Assembly (NCBI RefSeq): GCF_047663525.1
Contig: NC_092601.1
Span: forward strand, 14,593,501-14,657,500
Source of the DNA: Anas platyrhynchos
Taxonomy: Eukaryota; Chordata; Aves; Anseriformes; Anatidae
DNA length: 64,000 nt
Direction: 5' to 3'
Shown: piece after piece, positions 21,245 to 31,265 of the stretch
How the letters are laid out: each line of letters starts with the position of its first letter
Numbering within the stretch: the stretch's first letter is position 1
The notes under the pieces: model-generated
The model's database searches: none
What the model was told of the DNA's origin: nothing
The model's input: the letters and a program-made list of their open reading frames with translations, nothing else
Program-made: the position numbers and the translations under genes

Positions 21245-22060
21245 ACGGCCTCCACCACGGGGGGAGAACCTCCACAGGGTGGGGGCCTCCACGGGGTGTG
21301 ACCTCCATGGGGTGGGACCTCCACGGGGTAGGGGAAACCTCCATAGGGGGAGACCTCCACTGTGGGGAGCCTCCACTTAGGGGGAGACCTCCACTTAGGG
21401 GGACAACCTCCACTTGGAGGAGAGATGCCTCCACTTGGGGGAAGCCTCCAATGGTTGGAGATTTCACTGGGGGGGGGGGGAGAACCTTCACTGGGGAGGA
21501 GCCTCCATTTGAGGTGAGCCTCCACTCAGGGGTAGACATCCACATGGGGGGAGCCTCCACCTGGGGGGGGAGAACTTCTGCTTGGGGGTCAGCCTTCACC
21601 CGAGGGAAAGTCCTCCACTTGGGAGGAGCCTCCACTGGGTGGGGACTCCACAGAGGGGGGGGGGGGGGAGAACCTCCAGTGAGGAGGAGCCTCCATTTGA
21701 GGGGAGCCTCCACTTGGGGGGCGACCTCCACAGGGGAACAACCTCCATTTGGGGGGCAGCCTCCACCAGGGAGGGAGAGTCCTCCACTTGGGGGGAGCCT
21801 CCACTGGGTGAGGACTTCATGAAGGGGGGGTGAACCTCCACTGGGGAGGAGCCTCCATTTCAGGGGAGCCTCCACCTGGGGGAAGACGTCCACTTGGGGG
21901 GGAGAGCCTCCACCCGAGGGAAAGTCCTCCACTTCGGGAGAGCCTCCCCTTGGGGGGTGAGCCTCCATTTGAGGGGAGCCTCCACTCGGGGGGAGACCTC
22001 CGCTTGGGGGCAGAACCTCCACTGTGAGGAGCCTCCACCTGGGGGGGAGAGACCCCGAGT
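21245..22060. repeat. Nested minisatellite (CCTCCACTTGGGG core) upstream of MAFK
   Basis: About 800 bases consist of degenerate 15-20 base units around CCTCCACTTGGGGGGAG. A longer period is layered on top: the block GAACCTCCACTGGGGAGGAG recurs, with changes, beginning near 21481, 21669, 21831 and 22012, giving spacings of about 188, 162 and 181 bases. The array ends roughly 400-500 bases before MAFK exon 1. Few stops occur in several frames, which makes long false ORFs on both strands. Confidence 0.9.
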
Positions 22061-22449
22061 TGGGGCAAGCCTCCCCCGGCAGGGCCACCTCCCCCGCGGG
22101 GGAAATTCCACGGGGAGCGGCCTCCGCCGGGACCCAGCCTCCATTGGGGCCCGGCCTCCCCCGTGCCCGGCCTCCCCTTGGGGCGCGGCTCCCCGTGACC
22201 CCGCCCCTTTCCTTTAGCCCCGCCCCCTCCCCGTAGCCCCGCCCCCTCCGCCCTCCCCCTCCCGCCGCCCTTCGCCATGAATGAACCCGCGGTGGGCGTG
22301 GCCGGCGGGGCGCTGACGTCACGGGGCGGGAACCGATTGACGCGGGCCGGTGACGCGCGGCGGGGCCGGAAGCGGCGGCGCTTTCTGATTGGTCCGGACG
22401 GGGCGCGGCGGGGCGCGGGGCGGGGGGGGGCGGGGGGGGAGGGGGCGGC

Positions 22450-22575
22450 CCCGCGCTTGTTGTTGTCCGCGGGACTGGCTCGGAGCGAGCCCCAGCAGCG
22501 CCCCCGCCGCCGCCCCCCCCCCCCACGCGCTCCGGCCGCCCCGGGAGCGCGCGCGCGCTCCCGCCGGCACTGCAG
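22450..22575 (+). other. MAFK: MAFK non-coding first exon (5' end approximate)
   Basis: A strong splice donor CTGCAG|GTGAGC at 22575/22576 ends a GC-rich leader at the core of the CpG island. Vertebrate MAFK genes have a non-coding first exon, and no start codon is used here. The 5' edge is a guess from the promoter elements. Confidence 0.6.
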
Positions 22576-22816
22576 GTGAGCACCCGCGGAGGGGTCGGCA
22601 CCGAGCCTGGGGGGGTGGGGGGGGGATAAAGCCGGGAGTGGGTGATAAGGGCGGGGGGGCGCCGCTAGGGGGGGTATCGGGGGGGTTATGGGGCGGAGGG
22701 GTTCTAGGGCGGCCCGGTTGGGTTGGGTTCAGTTGGGTCGGGTCGGGTGCTGCCCCCGCTGCCCGGAGCTCGGTGTCCGGGTGGGGTCGCGCCCGCCGCG
22801 GTGGCTGGGCTCGAAG

Positions 22817-22826
22817 TGCTGAGTCA
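22817..22826 (+). promoter_or_regulatory. Maf half-site with TRE core, TGCTGAGTCA
   Basis: TGCTGAGTCA matches the first ten bases of the 13-base T-MARE bound by small-Maf/CNC dimers; the last three bases (CCA instead of GCA) deviate at one position. It lies about 240 bases after MAFK exon 1. Confidence 0.5.
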
Positions 22827-25800
22827 CCACCGCGCCGGGCACGTGGGGCCGCCGCCCCGAGCCCTCCAGCACGTGGAGGGGAGGAGGGGGGGGGGCACCG
22901 GGAGGGGGGGGCTCCGGGAACCGAAAGCAACCGGGGGGGGGCTCCGAGAAGCCGAGGGGTGCCGCGACCCCGCTGCCGTTCGCCGCTGTCGCCGTTCCCA
23001 CCCGCCCCGCCCCCCCCTTTCCTTCTTTCTTACCCCCTCCCCGTTTTTTTGGGATCCCCCCCCAGGTCGGTCCCGCTGCTTGGCCCGGTGGAAAAGTTGC
23101 CTGAAGTTGTGGGGAGCGGCGGTGATGCTCGCACGGCTCCGCCTTGGGGTTTTCAACCCCCCCCCCCCCCCAGCCATGTCCCAGTCCATCCTGTGCCCCC
23201 CCCCCCCCCCCCGCCGGTAACCTGCCCCCGGATTTTTAAGGGGCTTTAAAATACCCCCGAGGAGAAGCGGCGTGGTGCTGGGGGCCCAAAGCCGGGAGGC
23301 TTTGTGGGGCGGGGGGTTGTCCCAGCAGTGGGGTCGGGGGGGGGCTCGGAGCGCCCCACACGTGGCTCCTTAACCGGGTGGGGGCTGCGGGGACCCCCCG
23401 GCTGCGGGCACGGCCGCCACGTGGGCGCGGGGCGCTGGGGAGTTTTGGTGCTGGTATTTTGGGGTTTGCTCCGAAACGGGGGTGGGGAAAGCCCAGCCGT
23501 GGCGGGGACGGGGAAGAAAAGTGGCGTGAGCTGGAGAAACGGCCGGGAGGGGAACTGAGACCTCTGGACTCGCCGAGTGCCCGACGACGAGGGCCTCCTT
23601 CCTCCTCCTCCTCCTCCTCCTCCTCCTGCTGCTGCTCCTGGCGGGGCTGCTCGCCTCCCTCGTGGGCTGTTTCCCCGGCCGTGCCGAAAGCAGGCCACGA
23701 GGTCTGCAATTAGGAACGAGCCCCCGTTGGGCAGCGCGCCGCCGCGGGAAGCGGCGAGGCCTCCATTTTCGCTTTCACCTGCCTGCCCCCGGCCTCGGGG
23801 GGGCTGTGAAGAGGAGGCGAGCCCGGAGGCGTCGGGGACAGGAGCCGAGAGCCGTCGGGACGGCTGCGGGACAGGAGCCACACGTGCCACCACTGCCATC
23901 CAAGCCCCGGCTGTCGAGACGCTCGACCCTGCGCCCAAGCCCGGTGCTGCCATGCTCCAGCAGCGAGTTAATTTACCTTGGGCTTTGCTCGCTGCTGCGA
24001 GCGCTGCGTGCTCGGCGCCTCTTGCCCTCTCCTTCCGTGTACACAGTGGCGCAGAGCTGCCTTCCCCGCGCAGTCACTTCCGAGGCGTGATGGATGCCGC
24101 CGCTGTCCAATGGCGCCGCGCAGGGCCGGGCGGCAGGAGAGTTAACTCTGCTGGTACCTGATAGAGGTGCTGCACGCCGTTAATTAATCGTAATTAACGC
24201 TGGTGGTGAGGTCAGGGCACGGTGGCTCTCTTTAGCAAGACACGCTGCCGGCCTCTTGGCTCACCAGGGCTCTGTGCTGGAGCCTTGGTGCGCTGCGTGT
24301 CCCTGACTATATTAGGGCACGCTCGTGCCCTGCTTCAAAAGCGTTCCTAAACCAGCCAGCGGTTTGCTGCCTTTTTTTTAATGCTTTTCCCTCGAGGACA
24401 GCGTGCTTTGTCACGTTTTATCTCATTCCCGCACCCGCCTGGGCAATCTGTTGCAGTGCCATGCACCCAGCCGGTGCGTATCGGTGCGACGCGCTCCTGA
24501 TCCCATTGGCCTGGAGCGGTGACGGATGGTCGGAGCGCACCGCGGGGCTGGGCGCTGAAAACCTCGAGCTGGGGAGCCAGGAGAGGACAGCTGGGAGTGC
24601 TGGCCCCGCGGCACTTGGGGTTTGTGGGATAAGCTCGCTCGCTGACGGTTTCTGTAAACATCCAGCTGTGAAACACTTGAGCAGCGCTAGCACTTTCAAT
24701 TATCAGGAAGTTTCAGGCTCAGCACCCTGTCGAGATGAGCAGGCAGTTTCCACTTCTGTCTGGGCTATTGTTTCAGGCTATCTGCAAACTCGGGCAGAGC
24801 CTTCCAAGCATGAAGCAAGCGCAAAGCCACGCGGCGCCGCAACCATAAACACAAGGACCGGGGGGAGAGAGGCAGCACCGCGAAGCTCCTGAGTGGGGGA
24901 ATGGATCCCATAGCAAATCCCCCTGCTTTGCAGGACCCCAGATAGCCATGCCATCGCATTCCTGTATCACAGCTGGTGAAGATCTCCAAATTGATGTCTG
25001 GTGACATGCATGGGATCTGATCGGATCCTGTGTGAGCGAGCCGAGCCGTTTGCTGCTGGGTGGTTTGGTTCCTTTGCTTGGGAGAGAGGTGTCCTTGGGC
25101 TCATGATGCTGGGACGTGATTCGGGTGCAGCTCTGTCACCACCTTTGTGAGCGCACGGTGGGAAGAGTGCCCTGCGCTGTGGCTCGTGAGCACCGGCAGT
25201 GTCTTCTGCGTACCTGTCCCCCGAGGTCTTGGATTCTGGCTGTGACAGGCGTACCCCCCTGGTACCCTCCTGGTATCCTTGTGGTGCTCTGCTCCATCAC
25301 CACAGGCTCTCTGACGGGGTTGTTTACCAAAGCAGCACAGCCCATCTGATCTCTGTCCAGCCTTCCCCAGAGAGCGCCCCAGAGAGCCATGTCCTGGCAG
25401 CTCTGGCGTTTGCTCCAAAGGTTCCCGAATCTCCCTTTTGCTGCTGGATGCTGGTTCCGATCCATAAGGGAAATGGAAAGCTGGCCAGCTGGGCGAGGGC
25501 TGTGCAGAGAACAGTAAACAGTGACTCACCCCTCCTGGTGTCTTCTCCCTGCTCGTGTCAAATATATCGCCTCGCATGCGCTCCCGGATTCACGCCGGCA
25601 GCCCGGCCCTCCCCTCTCCTGTTCCGAATGAATGACAGGCGTCAGTCTGCCTCGTGGGCTGTGTGAAGGTTGGCAGAGCAGGGGAAGGGCTTTCTGAATG
25701 ATGGGTGAGGGATGGTGCTCGGCGTGCCGTGCTGCAGCCTCTTGGAGACCTGTGTCGTGTCTGCGAGTGGTGGGGGCGCAGAGATGAAGATCGAAGCATC

Positions 25801-27479
25801 TGTGGTTCCCTTCGCCTGTCAGATCCAGAGGTGTCCTTGGGAAGCGCATCCCTCCGGCTAGCCCCCTGGAGCTGGGAGTGATTTGGGGATAAACAGGAGA
25901 TTTGGGTAACTTGCTATAGCAGCTGCCCGCAGTTAAAGCCCTGTGTTTGGGAACAAGCAGAGAATTCCCCTCGGTGCTCAACTGAGGCTCGCCGGCGGAG
26001 ATCCCCGCCGCTGCTTGAACGTTTCGCTGTTTTTCTGCCCTCTGGAAGTTGGTGCCGGCCTGGCTGGAGGTGAGGGTTGCGTGTTTTCAGTTTGCTGGAC
26101 TTGTGTTAGGATGGAAGCCGAGCACCAGCGGGGCTGTCTGCCAGGCGCTCATGTTCTGGCTGGGGCTGTCTTTCGGCGCAGAAAGAGTTTGAAAACTCGA
26201 GTTCATCCGCAGTCGTCGGGTGTCGGCGGAGCCTTTGTAGTAATTCCTTAACGCGGAACGCACTCTGAAAGCCCCGTAGCGTGGAAAGTCTGAAATCGCG
26301 TTCTGGCGTCTCTTCTTTCTCTTAATTACCAACCTCTCGTGGAAGGCTCTGCCTCACCTTGGCACGGCCGGGCTGCCTCCGTCACCCAGAGCCGGGGGTC
26401 ACCGGGAGCTGCAGGCTGCGACCCTCAGCCTTGAGGTGCCAGGGGTGGGTTTTGGGGAGGGTTTTGGGGAGGGTGCTGCGAGCGGCACGGGAGCCCTTCG
26501 CGAGGGAGAGAGAGGGCGTTGGCGAGGCTGCCGGTGGGTAACTTCATTGCGGAATTACCAGGGCTCTTTATGCAACCCACAGTCAAAACACTCGCTTTGG
26601 ATACGAGCGTGGAGCCGAGCTGTAAAAGCCTGTGCCCGTACGGCGGGTGTCTTACTACTCGCTGTTTTATTTATGTAGCGTCCTAAGTGTGTCACGCTGC
26701 TTACAGAATAGAGATGTAATGCGCTCCTCGTTCCAAAAAGCCGAGCTCCTAATTTTAGACGTGATGCAGCAAATGCAATTAAGGAAAGAAGGGCAGCAGT
26801 AGGGTGCAGACTGGAAGGGCTGGGGTAATCAGATTGCGGGTGGGGTCCCTGCAGACCCCAGAGCAGTGCATTTGCCATGGGTTCAGCATGTTTGCGGGAC
26901 AATTTACTGCTCCGTCCTGGGGTTTTCACCTCCTTACTGTGGGAATCCCCTGAGCCGCGTAGCCCAAAGTGGTGCTGAGGGGCAGGATTTGGCTGGTGGG
27001 GGTCTGTGGTTCAGGTGACGTGCCCGTGCCACCAGTGGGGATCGTGAGCGGTGCTGTCTGGGCACTGAGAGCGTGAATGGGGCGATGGGGAGCCCGTGTG
27101 CTCCTCCTGGAGCTGTTTGGGCACGTCCCCATCCTTGTCCCCATCTCTTGTGCCACCAGCAGCCGTGGCACAGCCCCACCACGTAACAGAACCGACCGCA
27201 GCCCAACCGGAGCGCTTGGGTGTGCGGCACGACCAGAGGAAGGCGTGGGGTTGGGAGATGCAGCGCAGGGTGACAGGTGACTGGGGGGGCTGTCACCATG
27301 CCAAGCCGCCTCGCACCCGTGAGCTGACCCCCGGCGGAGGCGATCTCAACCCTCGCCGCCTGTTTTCCGCGCTCCTTTACGTTTCTTTCCGTCCCCGCGC
27401 GGCCAAGCGGCCTGTTCAGTTTTTCCATCGGCTGGCGCAGAAGGCGCTTTGAAGACACGTTGGGTGAGGATCAAAAGGC

Positions 27480-28260
27480 TTTTTGTGCAACCGGTGGGTG
27501 TCACCGCCCTGCCGTGTCGCGCTCCCCCCCCCCCCTTCTCGTTCTCGCCTTTCCTTTTCCGGCCGCCCCGCGCCGTGCGTGGCGTCGCGTTGGGTGCCGC
27601 CAACGGGGCCGGCATCGCGCCCCTTTCCTTGTAGGGCCGGGGGGGTGGCGAGGAAAGAAGCCGGGAGGGGGGGGATGCCGAGGGGAGGAAGAGTTTCTGA
27701 TGCTGTGGGAATGCGAGCTCTCCAAGTCTGTAAACAGCTGGTGACTCACTGCATAGCTATGGCACCAACTGCCTGCGCGGCCGCGGCTCCCCGCGTGCGC
27801 AGGGAGGGGGCTGCCGGCCGCTTCCTTTACGCACTGGCAGCGCTCCGCTCCCCTCAGCTCGCCGGGACCGTTGGGCCGAGGCGAGGAGCTTTTCCTTCCT
27901 CCTTCGTGCTAGCGCGCGCGCCTCCGGCCTGGAGGTAGGGGTGGGCGGCCGAGGGGAAGCGATGAGGAGGAGGAGGAGGAGGACGGCGAAGGCAAGAGCC
28001 GGCCCTCGCGCCCAACGCAGCTTGGGGAAGTTGGCTTGGGGGGGACCCCGGGCTCGTGGCGAGTAAGGGGGGCAGCGGGAGCCGTGCTCGGGGTGGGGTG
28101 GGCACTGGGGAAGAGCAGGGCAGGGCCGTGCGATGCTGTGGCAGAAGCAGCACACCAGTTGCTCGCAGCGCTCCATTCATCACCCAGCAGCTCGGCCTCG
28201 TCCCTCCTCCGGCGGGCGTGCGGAGCCGCGCTGCCTCGGGCTGGAAAATAGAGGAGGCGC
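27480..28260 (+). promoter_or_regulatory. MAFK: Second GC-rich island in MAFK intron 1, candidate alternative promoter
   Basis: A CpG-rich stretch with CGCGTGCGCAG (NRF1-like) near 27790 leads to a donor-like GGAG|GTAGGG at 27934/27935. Mouse MafK is known to use distinct mesodermal and neuronal first exons, so an alternative leader here is plausible but unproven. Confidence 0.35.
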
Positions 28261-28739
28261 CTGAACGCACGCACCCTGATGTCTGGGATAGTATCTCGGC
28301 ACTTACGGGAGTATTATTATTATTATTTTATTTTATTATTTTTTTTCAACCCTCCTCCCCCAGCTCTTCGTCTCGCTTTGTACGTCAGCCGTGTGACAGT
28401 GAGGTGTCTGCCTGACAAAGCGCAGGTGACAGCAGCACGGGCAGCACCCACGCGGCTCCCTCGTGTCCCTGCAGCCCACCTTTGCACCCCTGGGTCCCTT
28501 CACCCGCTGTTTGCAGATATGAATGAGTTTGTTTACTCGCCGACGACCTCGTGATGTCTTTGCACAGACATGACCTGAAGTCATTATCGCTTTTGGGCTT
28601 CTCGGTTTCCATGGCGACTGTCTCGGGGTTGGCTACTTTCCCAAGGTCACCATGGCAACTATCGGAAGGGAATCATGCTTGGGATGCTTCGGCTGGATTT
28701 TTCATGAATGATTAGGATGTGTGACACGACGCAGACGTG

Positions 28740-29110
28740 GAAACGGGGAGGGTTTGGGCTGGGCCGGGTCTGGGGAGGGGGGGAGAAGGGGAGCGGGCTG
28801 CCGCCAGACGGGCGCGGTGCCGCCGGCTGCGCAGCCCCTCGGAGCCGGGTGGCGTGGCGGGGGGGACCGGCGCGCCGCGGGAGCCCTCCCCGCCGGGGGA
28901 GCGACAGGCAGAGGCTGTGATGGTGGCACGGCTGCGCTCGCCTCGCCAAGGGTAAGGTCCCCGAGGCTGCTGCCGAAACCCGAAGATTCGGGTGGCTCGT
29001 CACCAAAAGGCTGGGGGGTGTATTTAAGCCCCCCCGGGGAGGTGGGAGCGAAGGGTGCCGCCGGGGGAGCTGCCTGCACCTCGCCAGACATCGCCGGGGG
29101 GTCAGCGTGC
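28740..29110 (+). promoter_or_regulatory. MAFK: Third GC-rich island in MAFK intron 1, candidate alternative promoter
   Basis: A CpG-dense block is followed by a good donor sequence, CCAAGG|GTAAGG, at 28951/28952. It lies about 0.9 kb before the exon with the start codon. It may be a leader exon; there is no direct evidence. Confidence 0.3.
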
Positions 29111-29895
29111 GGCGAGCATCGAGCATCATCAGGTCTCGGTGTGCTGGGAGAGGCAAAGTCTAATGCCTTGCTTTGTCATTATGGAGGGGGTGGGGGGGGG
29201 GAAGGTGGGCTTTTGTTCCTGGCGTTTGGGTTTTCCAGTAGCGTCGCCTTTGGGTGGGGATGGCGCTGGAAGCAGGTGACGAACCAGGCAGCCTATTTCT
29301 GGGCTGCTGATTCAATGTCAAGCCGTGTTAATAATCGTCAAAAGGAGGGTGAAGGGAGTTGTTGTCTTGTGGCTTTGCAGAGCCTTTTATGAGCGGAGGT
29401 GACTCTCCGGTCGATCCCTAAGAGGGTGTCCAAAGCATTTAGGTTTCCTCCAGAGGGAGGTGAGCGAGGGATGGGGCCTGGGTGGTCGTGCTCCCCCAGC
29501 AAAGAGGTGGCGGTGCACGGCCGCTCGCATCGCATTGCTGTTGTTTACAGGCGGGTGGGTGTCCTTCCCTCGCTCCCTGCCTCGTCACGGTGTGCTTAAA
29601 AGCAAAAGATGAGGTCTTCAGCATCAGGCAGCAAAGAGCTTGTCCATACAAATGTCTCTTCCTCACGTCTGTACAGGGCAGGCGGATCTCTGAACCCTTC
29701 CCAGGGTTTTTAGCCATGGTGCGGTGTTTTTTAGGGGTGCTTTGGATTGGGGCCGTGTATCGGGTGTCTTTTCTCTTCATCTGCCTTCATGTCGGAGATT
29801 GGTGTAACCTGAAAACCTTGTTTTGTGTTTTGTTTTGTTTTGTTTTTCCAGTTGCAATTTCTGAGCGGTTTTGTCCAGAAGACTGTGCTCAGGTT

Positions 29896-31265
29896 ATGAC
29901 GACTAATCCCAAACCGAACAAGGCGTTAAAGGTAGGGGAGGCCGAGCGGGTGCCGCAGGGTGGCAGGGGGGCCGTGGCAGAGCCGTGCTCCATGCAGCAC
30001 CCATCACATGTGGCTCATCTTTTCTTCTGACAGACTCTTACAAAAGGGTGCTGATATAATTTCCCATTACTTATGGGAAATATCTCTAAGAGAGAAAGTA
30101 GAAGAATGCTGGTCATACCTAGAAATGGCTGAAATCTATGGGATTGTGGGCTCGAGCATCCCAGTTGCCATCCAGGAGACCTTGGGGTAGGGCAGGTGCT
30201 GGCAGCACCCTGAAAGCAGCGCTCCCAGGCCTGGCAATGCAGCACTTCTGCTCTCAGGGCTGAGGTGCAGCAGGGAAAGGCAGCTTCCACCTGTTCTCCT
30301 GTAGATCCACGAGGCAGTAAATGCCTGGGGTTTAACTGCTGTGCAGTGGACCAGGCTCATGCTCTGGTGCAGCTTTTCTGGTGTCCTGACGCTTTGTTGC
30401 AGGCGTCTGTAGTGTCAGAAGGGACAAAAGAATGATGTTCTGGAGGTTCTGGGAGTAGCTGTGGCAGCAAACCTGCTTGAGAGAGAGAGGCACACGCCCT
30501 CGGTGTCTCCTGGTGCAGGAAAACCCAATCAGGCCGTGCTCCTTGCAGCCACACAGGGCTGGTTTCGGCCAGTGCTCCGACGAGCAGCCTTTGATGAAAA
30601 GCCACAGCGTGCCGAATTAAACCCTGCGCACAAGTGGCTGTTCTGCTTGGAGCCTGCTGCACGGGTGTCCCAGCGTGCTGTGGTGAAGGGTGTCATCGGC
30701 AGGGGACGAATTCAGCCTCCTTTTATTTCCTTGAGCTCCCCGCGGTGCCTTGGGGCGCGCTGCTGGCAGGGGGCAGCCCCTCCGCCGCCCGGCGGGGCCG
30801 CTGCTACCCCTGTGCTGTTGGTGTTTGCAGGTAAAGGAGGAGTCGGGAGAGAATGCCCCGGTGCTGAGCGACGATGAGCTCGTGTCAATGTCCGTACGGG
30901 AGCTGAACCAGCACCTGAGGGGTCTCACCAAGGAGGAGGTCATCCGGCTGAAGCAGCGGAGGCGCACGCTGAAGAACCGGGGCTACGCTGCCAGCTGCCG
31001 CATCAAGCGCGTGACTCAGAAAGAGGAGCTCGAGAGGCAGCGGGTTGAGTTGCAGCAAGAGGTGGAGAAGCTGGCCAGAGAAAACAGCAGCATGAAGCTC
31101 GAGCTGGACGCCTTGCGCTCCAAGTACGAAGCACTCCAGACCTTTGCTCGTACTGTGGCGCGAGGGCCTATTACCCCGGCCAAAGTTGCCACCACCAGTG
31201 TCATCACCATTGTGAAATCCGCCGAAATCTCATCCAGTTCTGTGCCGTTCTCAGCAGCGTCCTAG
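29896..31265 (+). CDS. MAFK: Small Maf transcription factor MafK (156 residues)
   Basis: MafK is a nuclear bZIP protein without a transactivation domain. It binds MARE/NF-E2 sites as homodimers (repressing) or with CNC partners such as NFE2, NRF2 and BACH1. The start codon at 29896 lies in an exon spanning 29852-29931, with an acceptor after the T-rich tract. The second coding exon is 30831-31265. The junction is phase 0 ([12 protein letters not shown] then VKEESGEN). The protein is 156 residues, the usual length. The extended homology region is about 24-50, the basic region with NRGYAASCR about 51-76, and the leucine zipper about 79-115. The motif VKEE (Lys14) spans the junction and fits a SUMOylation consensus. 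The gene is intact. A frame extending upstream of 30831 is intronic. Confidence 0.98.

Larger units (their letters stand above)
22080..23450 (+). promoter_or_regulatory. MAFK: MAFK CpG-island promoter with CRE and NF-Y sites
   Basis: This is the main CpG-dense island upstream of MAFK. It holds a perfect palindromic cAMP response element TGACGTCA at 22314-22321 and an inverted CCAAT box CTGATTGGT (NF-Y type) at 22385-22393. GC boxes surround them, and no TATA box is visible. These lie about 60-140 bases before the presumed first exon. Intron 1 just downstream holds a Maf-type site at 22817-22826. Confidence 0.8.

Noticed and set aside
20973-22601. Longest open frame of the window (542 codons, minus)
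   Set aside because: It follows the minisatellite and the GC-rich island; the peptide is repeat-encoded, plus-strand frames are open too, and it has no known domain. Not called as a gene.
22389-23249. 286-codon plus-strand frame over MAFK exon 1 and intron 1
   Set aside because: It crosses the exon 1 donor into poly-C runs of the CpG island; composition alone keeps it open.
30750-30830. Upstream extension of the second MAFK coding exon
   Set aside because: The frame is open but precedes a clear TTTGCAG acceptor, and the known MafK N-terminus is supplied by the exon at 29896-29931.
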